Of a stretch of 30,037 nt of DNA, positions 16,289 to 22,871 are shown piece by piece. The stretch comes from Shewanella sp. (GTDB taxonomy: Bacteria; Pseudomonadota; Gammaproteobacteria; Enterobacterales; Shewanellaceae): contig SDWK01000788.1 in NCBI GenBank assembly GCA_004195335.1, positions 1 to 30,037 on the forward strand. The letters are read 5' to 3'. The notes under the pieces were generated by a model that was not told the DNA's origin, searched no databases, and saw nothing but the letters and a program-made list of their open reading frames with translations. Positions within the stretch are counted from its first letter, which is position 1. Every line of letters begins with the position of its first letter. The position numbers and the translations under genes are program-made.

Positions 16289-18406
16289 GTGTCGTTTTTT
16301 CCTCGTATTTTTGGTATCAATTGGCAGCAGATGCAAGCTAAGGTTCGCTATCGAATTTTAATTCTGACCCTGCTTCCGATTCTTCTCACATTAGTCAGCT
16401 TAGTATTTATTACCATCTATTGGAATATTAGCTATACGGGCAAGCAGTTGTTTATGAAGGTTAAGGCTGACCTTACTGTTGCAAATAACACGCTTGTCTC
16501 CGTTCAGAAAAGTCAGGAAAAACAACTGGAACTCGTGATGAAATCATGGGAGTTTCAGAATGATTTTCGCCTGTTCGATGGCAATGAAAATAGCTATCGA
16601 AAGCACATCGAGCTTTTACTTGATTCAAAAAAACAGCGGTTAAATTTAGATTTCTTGCGCCTGGTTAGTGTGTCAGAAGCCGTTGCCGATCCTGACCTTC
16701 GCGTCATGCTTCAGAAAATTAACGGCGACTCTGCTTATTCAGGCTTAATGGTGCTGGAACCTAAGCGTTTGGCATTAATCGATCCTGAGATGGTTAAGAC
16801 CGCAAGTATTCCACTGGTTGAAACGCCCAGATCACAAAAACCGACGAAGAAAGTCGAAGACAGAGGCTTACTCAGTCGAAGTCTGTTGCCCGTTCCCGAT
16901 TCCGAAGGAAATATTGCCTGGTACTTAGATGGTGGGATCTTGTTTAATCGGGATATTCGTATCGTCGATCATATTAGAGACCTGGTTTACGACAAGGGAA
17001 CGTTGCCGGAACGCTCTATTGGTACAGTGACTATCTTTCTCGACAACACGCGTATTAGTACCAATGTTCCCTTACTCTTTTTCCCAAAAGCGGGTGAGGT
17101 TGAGGGGCGTGCATTAGGCAGTTTGGTCTCTGAAGAGGTTAAGCAAAAAGTATTTTCTCAGGGGCTACTCTGGGTCGATCGCGCTTTCGTGTTTAATGAT
17201 TGGTTTATTTCTGCTTACGCACCACTCGAGGATGTTCAGGGTAAGCGAATTGGCATGATCTATACTGGATTCTCAGAATCTCCATTCATTCACAACTATC
17301 TACTTAATATCATTGAGTTAGGTACAATCCTGATGTTGGTATTGCTGGTATCGGGGTTACTCGTCTATCGCGGTGCCTATAGCTTACTTCAGCCAATTGA
17401 GCGTATTCATCACGTGGTTAAAGCGGTGCAATCAGGGCGCAACCTACGCATCGGATCTTTGGGGCTTGAACGAGATAATGAATTATCAAATCTAGCTGAG
17501 CAATTCGATCGTATGTTGGATCTGTTGCAGCGCCGAAATTCACAGATCCAGGCTGCTGCCGAGCAGTTAGAGGTGAAAGTTGAAGAGCGAACACGAAGCC
17601 TGCAGGAAAAAACAGAGGAGCTTCAAAACAACGTTGCTTTGCTTAATGAAACCAGACAACAACTGGTCACCAACGAAAAGTTGACTGCACTGGGTGAGCT
17701 GACTGCCGGTATTGCCCATGAGATTAATAATCCGACCGCGGTGATCTTAGGCAATATGGAGTTGATGAAATATGAGTTAGGCGATAGGGCGGAGGATGTT
17801 GAGGAGGAGATCGATCTCGTGATCCAACAGGTTGGACGGATCAGTACCATTATCCGCAGCCTGTTACAGTACAGCCGCCCCGGCGAGTTCAATGCGCCAC
17901 TTGAGATGCACCAAATTACTCCGATTATCGAAGAGATGTTGGTGCTGGTGCGCCACTCGATCCAAGAGCAAAGGGTAATATTGAATCAGGAGTTGAACGC
18001 CAGCTATCCGATAGAAGTGAACCGTCCCCAGTTATTACAAGTGTTGATTAATCTTGTGGTTAATGCTGCCCATGCAATGGATGAAGAGGGAAGGATCTGG
18101 ATCCGAACCTATGACTGGGTGCAAGGAGGTGAACCTATCGGGGTCAAAATTGAAATTGAAGATGAAGGTAAGGGGATACCAAAAGAGCAGCTGAGTCGTA
18201 TCTTTGATCCATTTTATACCACCAGAGCCGACGGTACGGGTCTGGGGTTATCTTTAAGTTACGGCATTATTAAGCGTATCGGTGGCACGATAGAGGTCAG
18301 CTCTACGGTGGATAAAGGGACGCTATTTACCATAGGTTTATACCATAAAGCTAAGGAAGAGCAGGTAGATACACCTTATGAGGGGCTGCACTTTAACGCT
18401 CATTGA
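16289..18406 (+). CDS. membrane sensor histidine kinase with Cache-like periplasmic domain
   Basis: A 705-aa kinase, partner of the preceding regulator. The GTG start at 16289 has AGAGGAG seven bases upstream; a frame open further upstream overlaps the regulator gene and is rejected. Layout: TM1 at about 22-45; a long periplasmic region of about 290 residues whose distal part (GRALGSLVSEEVKQKVFSQG...AYAPLEDVQGKRIGMIYTG) resembles a Cache sensor; TM2 at about 340-362; HAMP; a coiled coil (EVKVEERTRSLQEKTEELQ); HisKA with GIAHEINNP (His near 476); and an ATPase domain with NLVVNAAHAM, DEGKGIP, FDPFYTTR and GTGLGLS. The ligand is unknown. Given the neighbourhood, an oxyanion or an electron-acceptor signal is possible. 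Confidence 0.93.
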   Translation: MSFFPRIFGINWQQMQAKVRYRILILTLLPILLTLVSLVFITIYWNISYTGKQLFMKVKADLTVANNTLVSVQKSQEKQLELVMKSWEFQNDFRLFDGNENSYRKHIELLLDSKKQRLNLDFLRLVSVSEAVADPDLRVMLQKINGDSAYSGLMVLEPKRLALIDPEMVKTASIPLVETPRSQKPTKKVEDRGLLSRSLLPVPDSEGNIAWYLDGGILFNRDIRIVDHIRDLVYDKGTLPERSIGTVTIFLDNTRISTNVPLLFFPKAGEVEGRALGSLVSEEVKQKVFSQGLLWVDRAFVFNDWFISAYAPLEDVQGKRIGMIYTGFSESPFIHNYLLNIIELGTILMLVLLVSGLLVYRGAYSLLQPIERIHHVVKAVQSGRNLRIGSLGLERDNELSNLAEQFDRMLDLLQRRNSQIQAAAEQLEVKVEERTRSLQEKTEELQNNVALLNETRQQLVTNEKLTALGELTAGIAHEINNPTAVILGNMELMKYELGDRAEDVEEEIDLVIQQVGRISTIIRSLLQYSRPGEFNAPLEMHQITPIIEEMLVLVRHSIQEQRVILNQELNASYPIEVNRPQLLQVLINLVVNAAHAMDEEGRIWIRTYDWVQGGEPIGVKIEIEDEGKGIPKEQLSRIFDPFYTTRADGTGLGLSLSYGIIKRIGGTIEVSSTVDKGTLFTIGLYHKAKEEQVDTPYEGLHFNAH

Positions 18407-18454
18407 TGCTTGCTTATCTGCATTGCTCAGCTATCTGGCTTGTGAAAAATGGAT

Positions 18455-18481
18455 AAAAAAATGCCGGGAAATAATCCCGGC
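18455..18481 (-). terminator. rho-independent terminator of ryhB
   Basis: Perfect 7-bp GCCGGGA/TCCCGGC stem, 5-base loop TTATT, then A and seven Ts on the minus strand. On the plus strand the stem is followed by TAAAAAG, so it does not serve the kinase gene. Confidence 0.9.
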
Positions 18482-18604
18482 TAAAAAGTGTGTGTGAGCA
18501 ATGTCGTACTTTGCAAACTCATGCTATTTCCCTCTTGAAATCTGAGAGCGAATTAAACAGAGATGAAGTGTTTAAGTCTGAATAGAGTGAGTTTCTTGGA
18601 ACGC
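18455..18604 (-). ncRNA. ryhB: RyhB-like iron-responsive small RNA
   Basis: No protein gene occupies 18407-18672. On the minus strand a Fur-controlled promoter is followed, about 95 bases after the predicted start near 18604, by GTACGACATTGCTCACA (18509-18493). This is the conserved RyhB core; E. coli RyhB has GCACGACATTGCTCACA. A TTTTTAG spacer, a GC-rich stem and seven Ts then end the RNA, giving about 150 nt. RyhB, made when iron is scarce, pairs through this core with mRNAs of iron-using proteins with the help of Hfq. A RyhB has been reported in Shewanella oneidensis; the longer 5' part here differs from the enteric RNA. The start and length are inferred from the promoter and terminator. 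Confidence 0.9.
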
Positions 18605-18606
18605 AT

Positions 18607-18639
18607 GCAAATAGTAATCATTATCATTAAGGTGTGCAA
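18607..18639 (-). promoter_or_regulatory. ryhB promoter with overlapping Fur box
   Basis: Minus strand: -35 TTGCAC (18639-18634), 17-base spacer, -10 TACTAT (18616-18611). The Fur box, read on the plus strand as GCAAATAGTAATCATTATC (18607-18625), matches 15 of 19 positions of the classical consensus and covers the -10 and spacer, so iron-loaded Fur would block RNA polymerase. Confidence 0.85.
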
Positions 18640-18672
18640 GTAGTTTTTCAATTTAATTTTAATTTACTGTAT

Positions 18673-19134
18673 CTAAATGAGTGATTTTTGTAATTCCATC
18701 TTATTATTTTCAATTTTATCAGTGGCTTGAGTCATATTGATTATTTGATATCGACTGGCGGTTAGCATGGCTAACATAGATGAAAATCGGTTAAGGGTTT
18801 TGACCTCTATGTATTGATACCCACTTTTCCTAGCCCAAGATTCTTGAGCCTGTAGCAACTGCTGAGCTAAGCCTAAATTTCTATACTCTGGAATTATCCC
18901 TCCCAGCCAGCTATAGAAAGTAGAGTTACTGAGTTCGTATCCTAGTTTAAAACCAGCAAGTTCCCCTTCTACCTTGATAAACATGATAAGTATCGGTTTG
19001 TGATTAAGCCGTAATTGGTACTCTGATTCAGAATATGGCTTATCAAATTCAGGGATCTGTTGCTGTATATCGAGTAAACAGTTCAGTAGATCTTGGGTAA
19101 GCTCAGTGGTGGTTTCTATCTCTACATTGTACAT
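18673..19134 (-). CDS. GNAT-family N-acetyltransferase
   Basis: A 153-aa acetyl-CoA-dependent acyltransferase. Seen: the central strand AGFKLGYELSNSTFYSWLGGIIPEYR and the pyrophosphate-binding RNLGLAQQLL (R-x-x-G-x-A type motif A), followed by WARKSGYQYIEVKTLNRFSSML, as in many GNATs. I start at ATG 19134 (MYNVEIETTTEL). An open extension to 19215 would run through the terminator hairpin of the upstream yhhQ gene and is rejected. The substrate is unknown; it could be a small molecule or a protein N-terminus. It is convergent with the kinase gene, with ryhB in between. Confidence 0.82.
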   Translation of the reverse strand: MYNVEIETTTELTQDLLNCLLDIQQQIPEFDKPYSESEYQLRLNHKPILIMFIKVEGELAGFKLGYELSNSTFYSWLGGIIPEYRNLGLAQQLLQAQESWARKSGYQYIEVKTLNRFSSMLAMLTASRYQIINMTQATDKIENNKMELQKSLI

Positions 19135-19153
19135 GGGGAGCCAGTCTCTCTGT

Positions 19154-19181
19154 AAAAAAAGGCAGCAAATGCGCTGCTGCC
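19154..19181 (-). terminator. rho-independent terminator after yhhQ
   Basis: Minus strand GGCAGCA, loop GCGCATT, TGCTGCC, then TTTTTTT (19160-19154). It is a textbook terminator 65 bases after the yhhQ stop and helps to fix the downstream GNAT start at 19134. Confidence 0.88.
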
Positions 19182-19245
19182 GATATTGTAAGCAGGCTAT
19201 ATTAGTACAAATCAACTGGTCTGGCCAGTGTCTTGGGATGCAGGT

Positions 19246-19911
19246 TTAGTTAGGGGCCAGTTCTTGTTGAGTGGGTATTTTTACTATTCTTTGCTCCAAC
19301 ACCTTCAATAGCACTCCATATGCCGGTAAAAATAGCCCTAAACTCACAACAAGCTTAAAGCCATAGTCGACACTGGCTATTTCAGGCCAGTTTGCGGCCA
19401 TAAAGCTATCGCTGGAGGCGTAAAAAGCCAATGAGAAGAATACCAAGGTATCCACCAGATTACCGATCAGTGTCGATGCTGCAGGCGCTACCCACCAAGA
19501 TTTAGTATTTCTTAATTTGGCAAATACCGTGATATCCATCAATTGGCCAATGAGGTAAGCGGCGAAGCTGGCAAAGGCAATACGAAAAACAAAGGTATTA
19601 AATTCAGATAGTGCTGTGAAGCCTTGAAAGCTGCCCTGATGAAAAATAACACCCATTAAATAAGAGATAATAAGAGCTGGAAACATCGCCTTTAGAATGA
19701 TGCGTCTGGCCGCGCGCTGACCGAAGATCCTGACTGTGAGATCGGTAGCAAGGTAGACGAATGGAAAGCTGAACGCTCCCCAGGTGGTATGAAAATCAAA
19801 TATCTGAAAAGGCAATTGAACCAGGTAGTTACTGGCACATATTATCAGTATGTGAAAGCCGATAAGCACCAGCAGTGCACGGCGGATTTGCGCATGTGTT
19901 AACGTTAACAT
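19246..19911 (-). CDS. yhhQ: queuosine precursor (preQ0/preQ1) transporter YhhQ
   Basis: A 221-aa integral membrane protein with about six helices, of the VUT/YhhQ family (COG1738), which imports 7-cyano- or 7-aminomethyl-7-deazaguanine for queuosine modification of tRNA. Seen: CASNYLVQLPFQIFDFHTTWGAFSFPFVYLATDLTVRIFG, the family's most conserved stretch with the T-D-L pair, then RIAFASFAAYLIGQLMDITVF and the STLIGNLVDTLVFFSLAF helix. ATG 19911 has AAAAAGG seven bases upstream. It is a single-gene unit with its own promoter and terminator, and the leader may fold into a preQ1-type aptamer. Confidence 0.95.
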   Translation of the reverse strand: MLTLTHAQIRRALLVLIGFHILIICASNYLVQLPFQIFDFHTTWGAFSFPFVYLATDLTVRIFGQRAARRIILKAMFPALIISYLMGVIFHQGSFQGFTALSEFNTFVFRIAFASFAAYLIGQLMDITVFAKLRNTKSWWVAPAASTLIGNLVDTLVFFSLAFYASSDSFMAANWPEIASVDYGFKLVVSLGLFLPAYGVLLKVLEQRIVKIPTQQELAPN

Positions 19912-19934
19912 CTTGTAGCCTTTTTAATTGATTA

Positions 19935-19968
19935 TCCGTTTTCACGGTCACGGGGTGAGGGAACCCGT
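19935..19968 (-). promoter_or_regulatory. candidate preQ1-I-like riboswitch in the yhhQ leader
   Basis: Minus strand: P1 ACGGG (19968-19964) pairs with CCCGU (19954-19950) around the loop UUCCCUCAC. An A-containing tail ends in GGA (19937-19935), which could pair with UCC of the loop as the pseudoknot of small preQ1 aptamers, about ten bases before the Shine-Dalgarno. The tail also contains a CCGU-gaaa-ACGG hairpin that the standard aptamer lacks. The gene context fits, but the match to consensus is by eye only. Confidence 0.35.
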
Positions 19969-20069
19969 TATTTAAAGTGGTATTTGGCATTAAAAACTTA
20001 GGCACGAGCATTATTAGTAAGCGGGTCGTGGGTCAGCTATACCTATTCTAGCCCCTGTAGGGGCGGCAC

Positions 20070-20097
20070 ATTATAAAGAGGTTTTCAGTTGGAGCAA
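20070..20097 (-). promoter_or_regulatory. yhhQ promoter
   Basis: Minus strand TTGCTC (20097-20092), 16-base spacer, perfect TATAAT (20075-20070). Transcription would begin near 20063, right at the hairpin GCCCC-tgta-GGGGC (20051-20064), giving a leader of about 150 bases. Confidence 0.6.
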
Positions 20098-20195
20098 GGA
20101 TAATAGGGGACTTTGTGCTCACAAACTGACAAATAGGCCTAAACTTTGATTAAGTGGGCTTAATTTACAGAGGCTACAAGGAGGACTTTTGGCTA

Positions 20196-21017
20196 ATGGT
20201 CACCATAATGAAGATACTTACGCTTACATCATCACTGATGTGTTTACTCCTTCTGCCGAGTCATCTCTTGGCTACATCCGTTCAGCCTTTAGAACAATCC
20301 AATATTCTCTTTGAAGAAACGGTTTCGGATATGACCAAGGTAGTGACCATTGCTACCGACAGCTGGATTGGTTATACCAATAAAGATGGCAGCGGTTACT
20401 ATTTCGATATTTTGAAACGGATATTTCCAAAGCCGGAGTGGCAGCTGAAAATTGATGTCGTGCCTTTTTCCCGGGTCAGATATTTGATCGATCATGAGCG
20501 GGTTAATATGGCCTTAGGCTTTTATGGTGGAGATACTGCTCAGGCTCTATATAGCAATTATCCCGTCGAAGTTGATAGTGTCGATGCCGCAATTACCCCT
20601 GAGCTGGCGGTCATATGGAAGGGGGTTGAGAGTTTGAGGCGCAAGAAAGTGCAGGCACTCTTAGCATATCGTTATGATGAGTTTATCTCGGTGCCCATGT
20701 ATTATGAGGAGAGCAGTAACCTGCTCGACATGCTGAATCGGGTCAATCGAGGGCTGGTGGATGCCGTGCTCGATTATAAGCCCACTATGTTATCTATGGA
20801 GCCACAGTTACAGCAGCTCAGGCAGTTTGTGATCGTGGAAAATGTATTCCGAACTGAGATCTATTTTGTGTTTGCTGATAACGATAAGGGGGCGAAGCTA
20901 AAACTGCATTTTGATACTGAATTGAAAAAGCTTATCGACAGTGGTGAGCTTGACGAGTTATTTCGTCATTATGTAGGGCCCGATGCCGAAAGGTTACATC
21001 CAACCAGAGAGCAGTAG
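20196..21017 (+). CDS. periplasmic solute-binding protein (SBP_bac_3-like)
   Basis: A 273-aa exported protein. ATG 20196, behind AAGGAGG at 20178-20184, gives a signal peptide (MVTIMKILTLTSSLMCLLLL ending near HLLA). The mature protein shows the pattern of the polar-amino-acid-type binding fold (family 3): VTIATDSWIGYTNKDGSGYYFDILKRIF at the first lobe, PFSRVRYLIDHERVNMALGFY, a hinge around RGLVDAVLDY, and a C-terminal KKLIDSGELDELFRHYVG. No ABC permease or ATPase is adjacent, and there is no sensor domain. It is therefore an orphan that may feed a distant transporter or act as an accessory sensor. The ligand is unknown. Confidence 0.8.
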   Translation: MVTIMKILTLTSSLMCLLLLPSHLLATSVQPLEQSNILFEETVSDMTKVVTIATDSWIGYTNKDGSGYYFDILKRIFPKPEWQLKIDVVPFSRVRYLIDHERVNMALGFYGGDTAQALYSNYPVEVDSVDAAITPELAVIWKGVESLRRKKVQALLAYRYDEFISVPMYYEESSNLLDMLNRVNRGLVDAVLDYKPTMLSMEPQLQQLRQFVIVENVFRTEIYFVFADNDKGAKLKLHFDTELKKLIDSGELDELFRHYVGPDAERLHPTREQ

Positions 21018-21046
21018 CTTTTAACTCGTGATAAGTCACTTAGGGT

Positions 21047-21109
21047 TCAGTAACTCTTAATGCTGAACTAAAGCTCAGTAACTCTTAGCCCTGAACTAAA
21101 GTTCAGTAA
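21047..21109. repeat. 28-bp tandem repeat at the 3' end of menF
   Basis: Two near-identical 28-bp units and the start of a third (units begin at 21047, 21075 and 21103). Each starts TCAGTAACTCTTA and ends CTGAACTAAAG. The unit at the right covers the menF stop and its last codons, so the array looks like a tandem duplication of the gene's end. Each unit also has TTCAG/CTGAA arms and could fold. Confidence 0.8.
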
Positions 21110-22454
21110 GGATGGAAAGTATCGTTGTCAGCTTGTTTTCTAATTCAACCCATTCAGCCTCGGGCTCTGAGCCTGAAACAATACCGGCTCCAGCGAACAA
21201 GTTAATCCGTCCAGGCTCTATGAGTGCACTGCGGATAGCGACGGCAAACTCACTTTCATATTTATTGAAATACCCGCATGCCCCAGCATACCAACCTCTG
21301 GCGTAGCCTTCACGTTGGCGGATAAAGTTCATTGCGGGTTCTTTGGGCAAACCGCCCACGGCAGGTGTCGGATGGAGCGCCTGTAATAACTGAAAATCAT
21401 CGATACCAGGTTTCAACTCGGCTCGAATTGAACGGTGTAGATGTTGAATATGGCTGAGTTTAAATACTCGAGGTATTTCTTCCGCACCCACATAGTTACT
21501 TAAAGGAGCTAAGGCATCAACAATATGTTCTTTTACGAGCTGGTTTTCATGGCTATTTTTACTATCTTCCAATAACTCTTGAGCAAGAGCTCTGTCTTCT
21601 TCCTGATTTAACCCGCGCGTCGTCGTCCCTGCCAATGCTTCGGTAAAGAGTTCTCGTTGTTTACGTCGATAGAGTCGCTCTGGTGTACAGGAGATAAAAG
21701 TACGTTCAGGGCTAAACTGGAATCCAAATTGAAAACTATTTTGATTACGTCCTTGCCAGCAAGCGAGTAGCATCCAAGGGTCGACTTCTTCATCGACTTC
21801 TAATTGAGTCAGACGTGACAGCACGACTTTGGGGGTATCCTTAATAAACTTCTCGTGAGTGACCTTTTTTACTAATTCGATCCAATGATAATGGTCTGGC
21901 CTATCACTTCTGCTTAATAAGTTGATTTTATTGGGTGGAGACAGTGGTCTTGGAGAAACAAGCTTTGCCAAGTCTTCGATCGCTTTGGTTCGCTCCGTTT
22001 CTGGGTCGTTAGACTCGCAATTAAGGTTGATCAGTAATTTATACTCTTCACCACTGCGTCTTAACTCTATTCTGGGGAGAACAAAATGGGCACGTCCAAA
22101 TTCGGGCCAACATTCAGTGGTTCTGTCGAAAGCGACGCCGCCATAATAGCGAATATCCTGATTGTTTGAGAGGGCGCGTTGTCTTTGATATTCCAAAGAT
22201 AGCTGGTTGTCACTCACGGCATCTTCATAGGCGAAATCTTTGCAACTGCCGATGGCAGCAACTTCCTCTTCGGTATCTCTGCCTTTCCAGTAAATTCTGG
22301 GGTAGATCGGCTGTGCGGCAAGCCAGGCAATCGCAGGCATGGCCGAAATGGGAACCGAAATTTGAATGATAGGATCACTGTGTGACTGAAATTTCAGTTG
22401 TTTTAGTTTGTCAGTAAGGGTTGAGATAGCCTGTGACAGCAAGAAAGCAGCCAA
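21096..22454 (-). CDS. menF: isochorismate synthase MenF
   Basis: A 452-aa chorismate-utilising enzyme that isomerises chorismate to isochorismate at the head of menaquinone synthesis (a branch shared with siderophore pathways). Seen: KVVLSRL, EALAGTTTRG, ENQLVKEHIV, SHIQHLHRSI, LHPTPAVGGLP, GWYAGACGYF, and the C-terminal FAGAGIVSGSEPEAEWVELENK with metal-binding Glu residues. The start is TTG at 22454 with TTTGGAG six bases upstream; it encodes LAAFLLSQAIS. No other men gene or siderophore gene is adjacent. A Fur-box promoter lies 100 bases upstream, so iron probably controls it. An EntC-like role is possible but less likely, given the length and the absence of ent genes. Confidence 0.92.
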   Translation of the reverse strand: MAAFLLSQAISTLTDKLKQLKFQSHSDPIIQISVPISAMPAIAWLAAQPIYPRIYWKGRDTEEEVAAIGSCKDFAYEDAVSDNQLSLEYQRQRALSNNQDIRYYGGVAFDRTTECWPEFGRAHFVLPRIELRRSGEEYKLLINLNCESNDPETERTKAIEDLAKLVSPRPLSPPNKINLLSRSDRPDHYHWIELVKKVTHEKFIKDTPKVVLSRLTQLEVDEEVDPWMLLACWQGRNQNSFQFGFQFSPERTFISCTPERLYRRKQRELFTEALAGTTTRGLNQEEDRALAQELLEDSKNSHENQLVKEHIVDALAPLSNYVGAEEIPRVFKLSHIQHLHRSIRAELKPGIDDFQLLQALHPTPAVGGLPKEPAMNFIRQREGYARGWYAGACGYFNKYESEFAVAIRSALIEPGRINLFAGAGIVSGSEPEAEWVELENKLTTILSILTEL

Positions 22455-22548
22455 TTAAAACTCCAAACAAATATCAGTGAAAATAGAACATTGAAAACGA
22501 CCGCAGAGATCCTTTGATTCTGACGCTATCTAGTTCTTATATATAATT

Positions 22549-22598
22549 GGTAATAAGAATCTTTACCACAAAGTAATGCTCAAGCCAAAAACTGTCAA
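22549..22598 (-). promoter_or_regulatory. menF promoter with Fur box
   Basis: Minus strand: TTGACA (22598-22593), 17-base spacer, TACTTT (22575-22570), start near 22563. Immediately after the -10 lies a dyad that reads GGTAATAAGAATCTTTACC on the plus strand (22549-22567), with 14 of 19 matches to the Fur consensus and covering the start site. The rest of 22455-22871 holds no gene; the operator at 22722 is listed separately. Confidence 0.65.
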
Positions 22599-22721
22599 GT
22601 CGTTGCCATTCAAGCTGTGAACTTGACCATGAATACAGCAATACAATCTTCTATTTCATCTATCTTATCATCAAGTTGATGTTTATAGCTCTGAGTAATT
22701 ATGTCCCGCCATCGTTTTCAA

Positions 22722-22738
22722 GTGGACAATTTGTCCAC
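22722..22738. promoter_or_regulatory. perfect 17-bp palindrome upstream of the TonB receptor
   Basis: GTGGACAATTTGTCCAC has two 8-bp arms with one central base, 134 bases before the receptor ATG. This is the size and symmetry of a dimeric repressor operator. I do not recognise the motif, and no regulator gene lies in the cluster. Confidence 0.55.
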
Positions 22739-22871
22739 CACCCTTATCCCGAAGTGTAGACATTGTTTGAATTTGTCGATCTAGGTTTGTTTTTGGCTTT
22801 ATATTTCTTGTTGCTAGATAAGCGGATGCTGACAATAACGGTTAATAAGCTTTGGTCAGGATACGTTAAGT

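Noticed and set aside
18407..18672. Empty spacer between kinase and acetyltransferase genes, or a kinase terminator
   Set aside because: The hairpin has its T-run on the minus strand only and belongs to the ryhB unit.
19135..19215. N-terminal extension of the GNAT protein
   Set aside because: It would be translated through the yhhQ terminator hairpin; MYNVEIETT at 19134 is a normal GNAT start.
21047..21109. Possible short CRISPR array
   Set aside because: The units are contiguous with period 28 and no spacers, and one unit is the end of menF; this is a tandem duplication.
22455..22871. Cobalamin or other vitamin riboswitch before the TonB receptor
   Set aside because: No B12-box or other recognisable aptamer core; only a Fur box, promoter elements and a 17-bp palindrome are seen.
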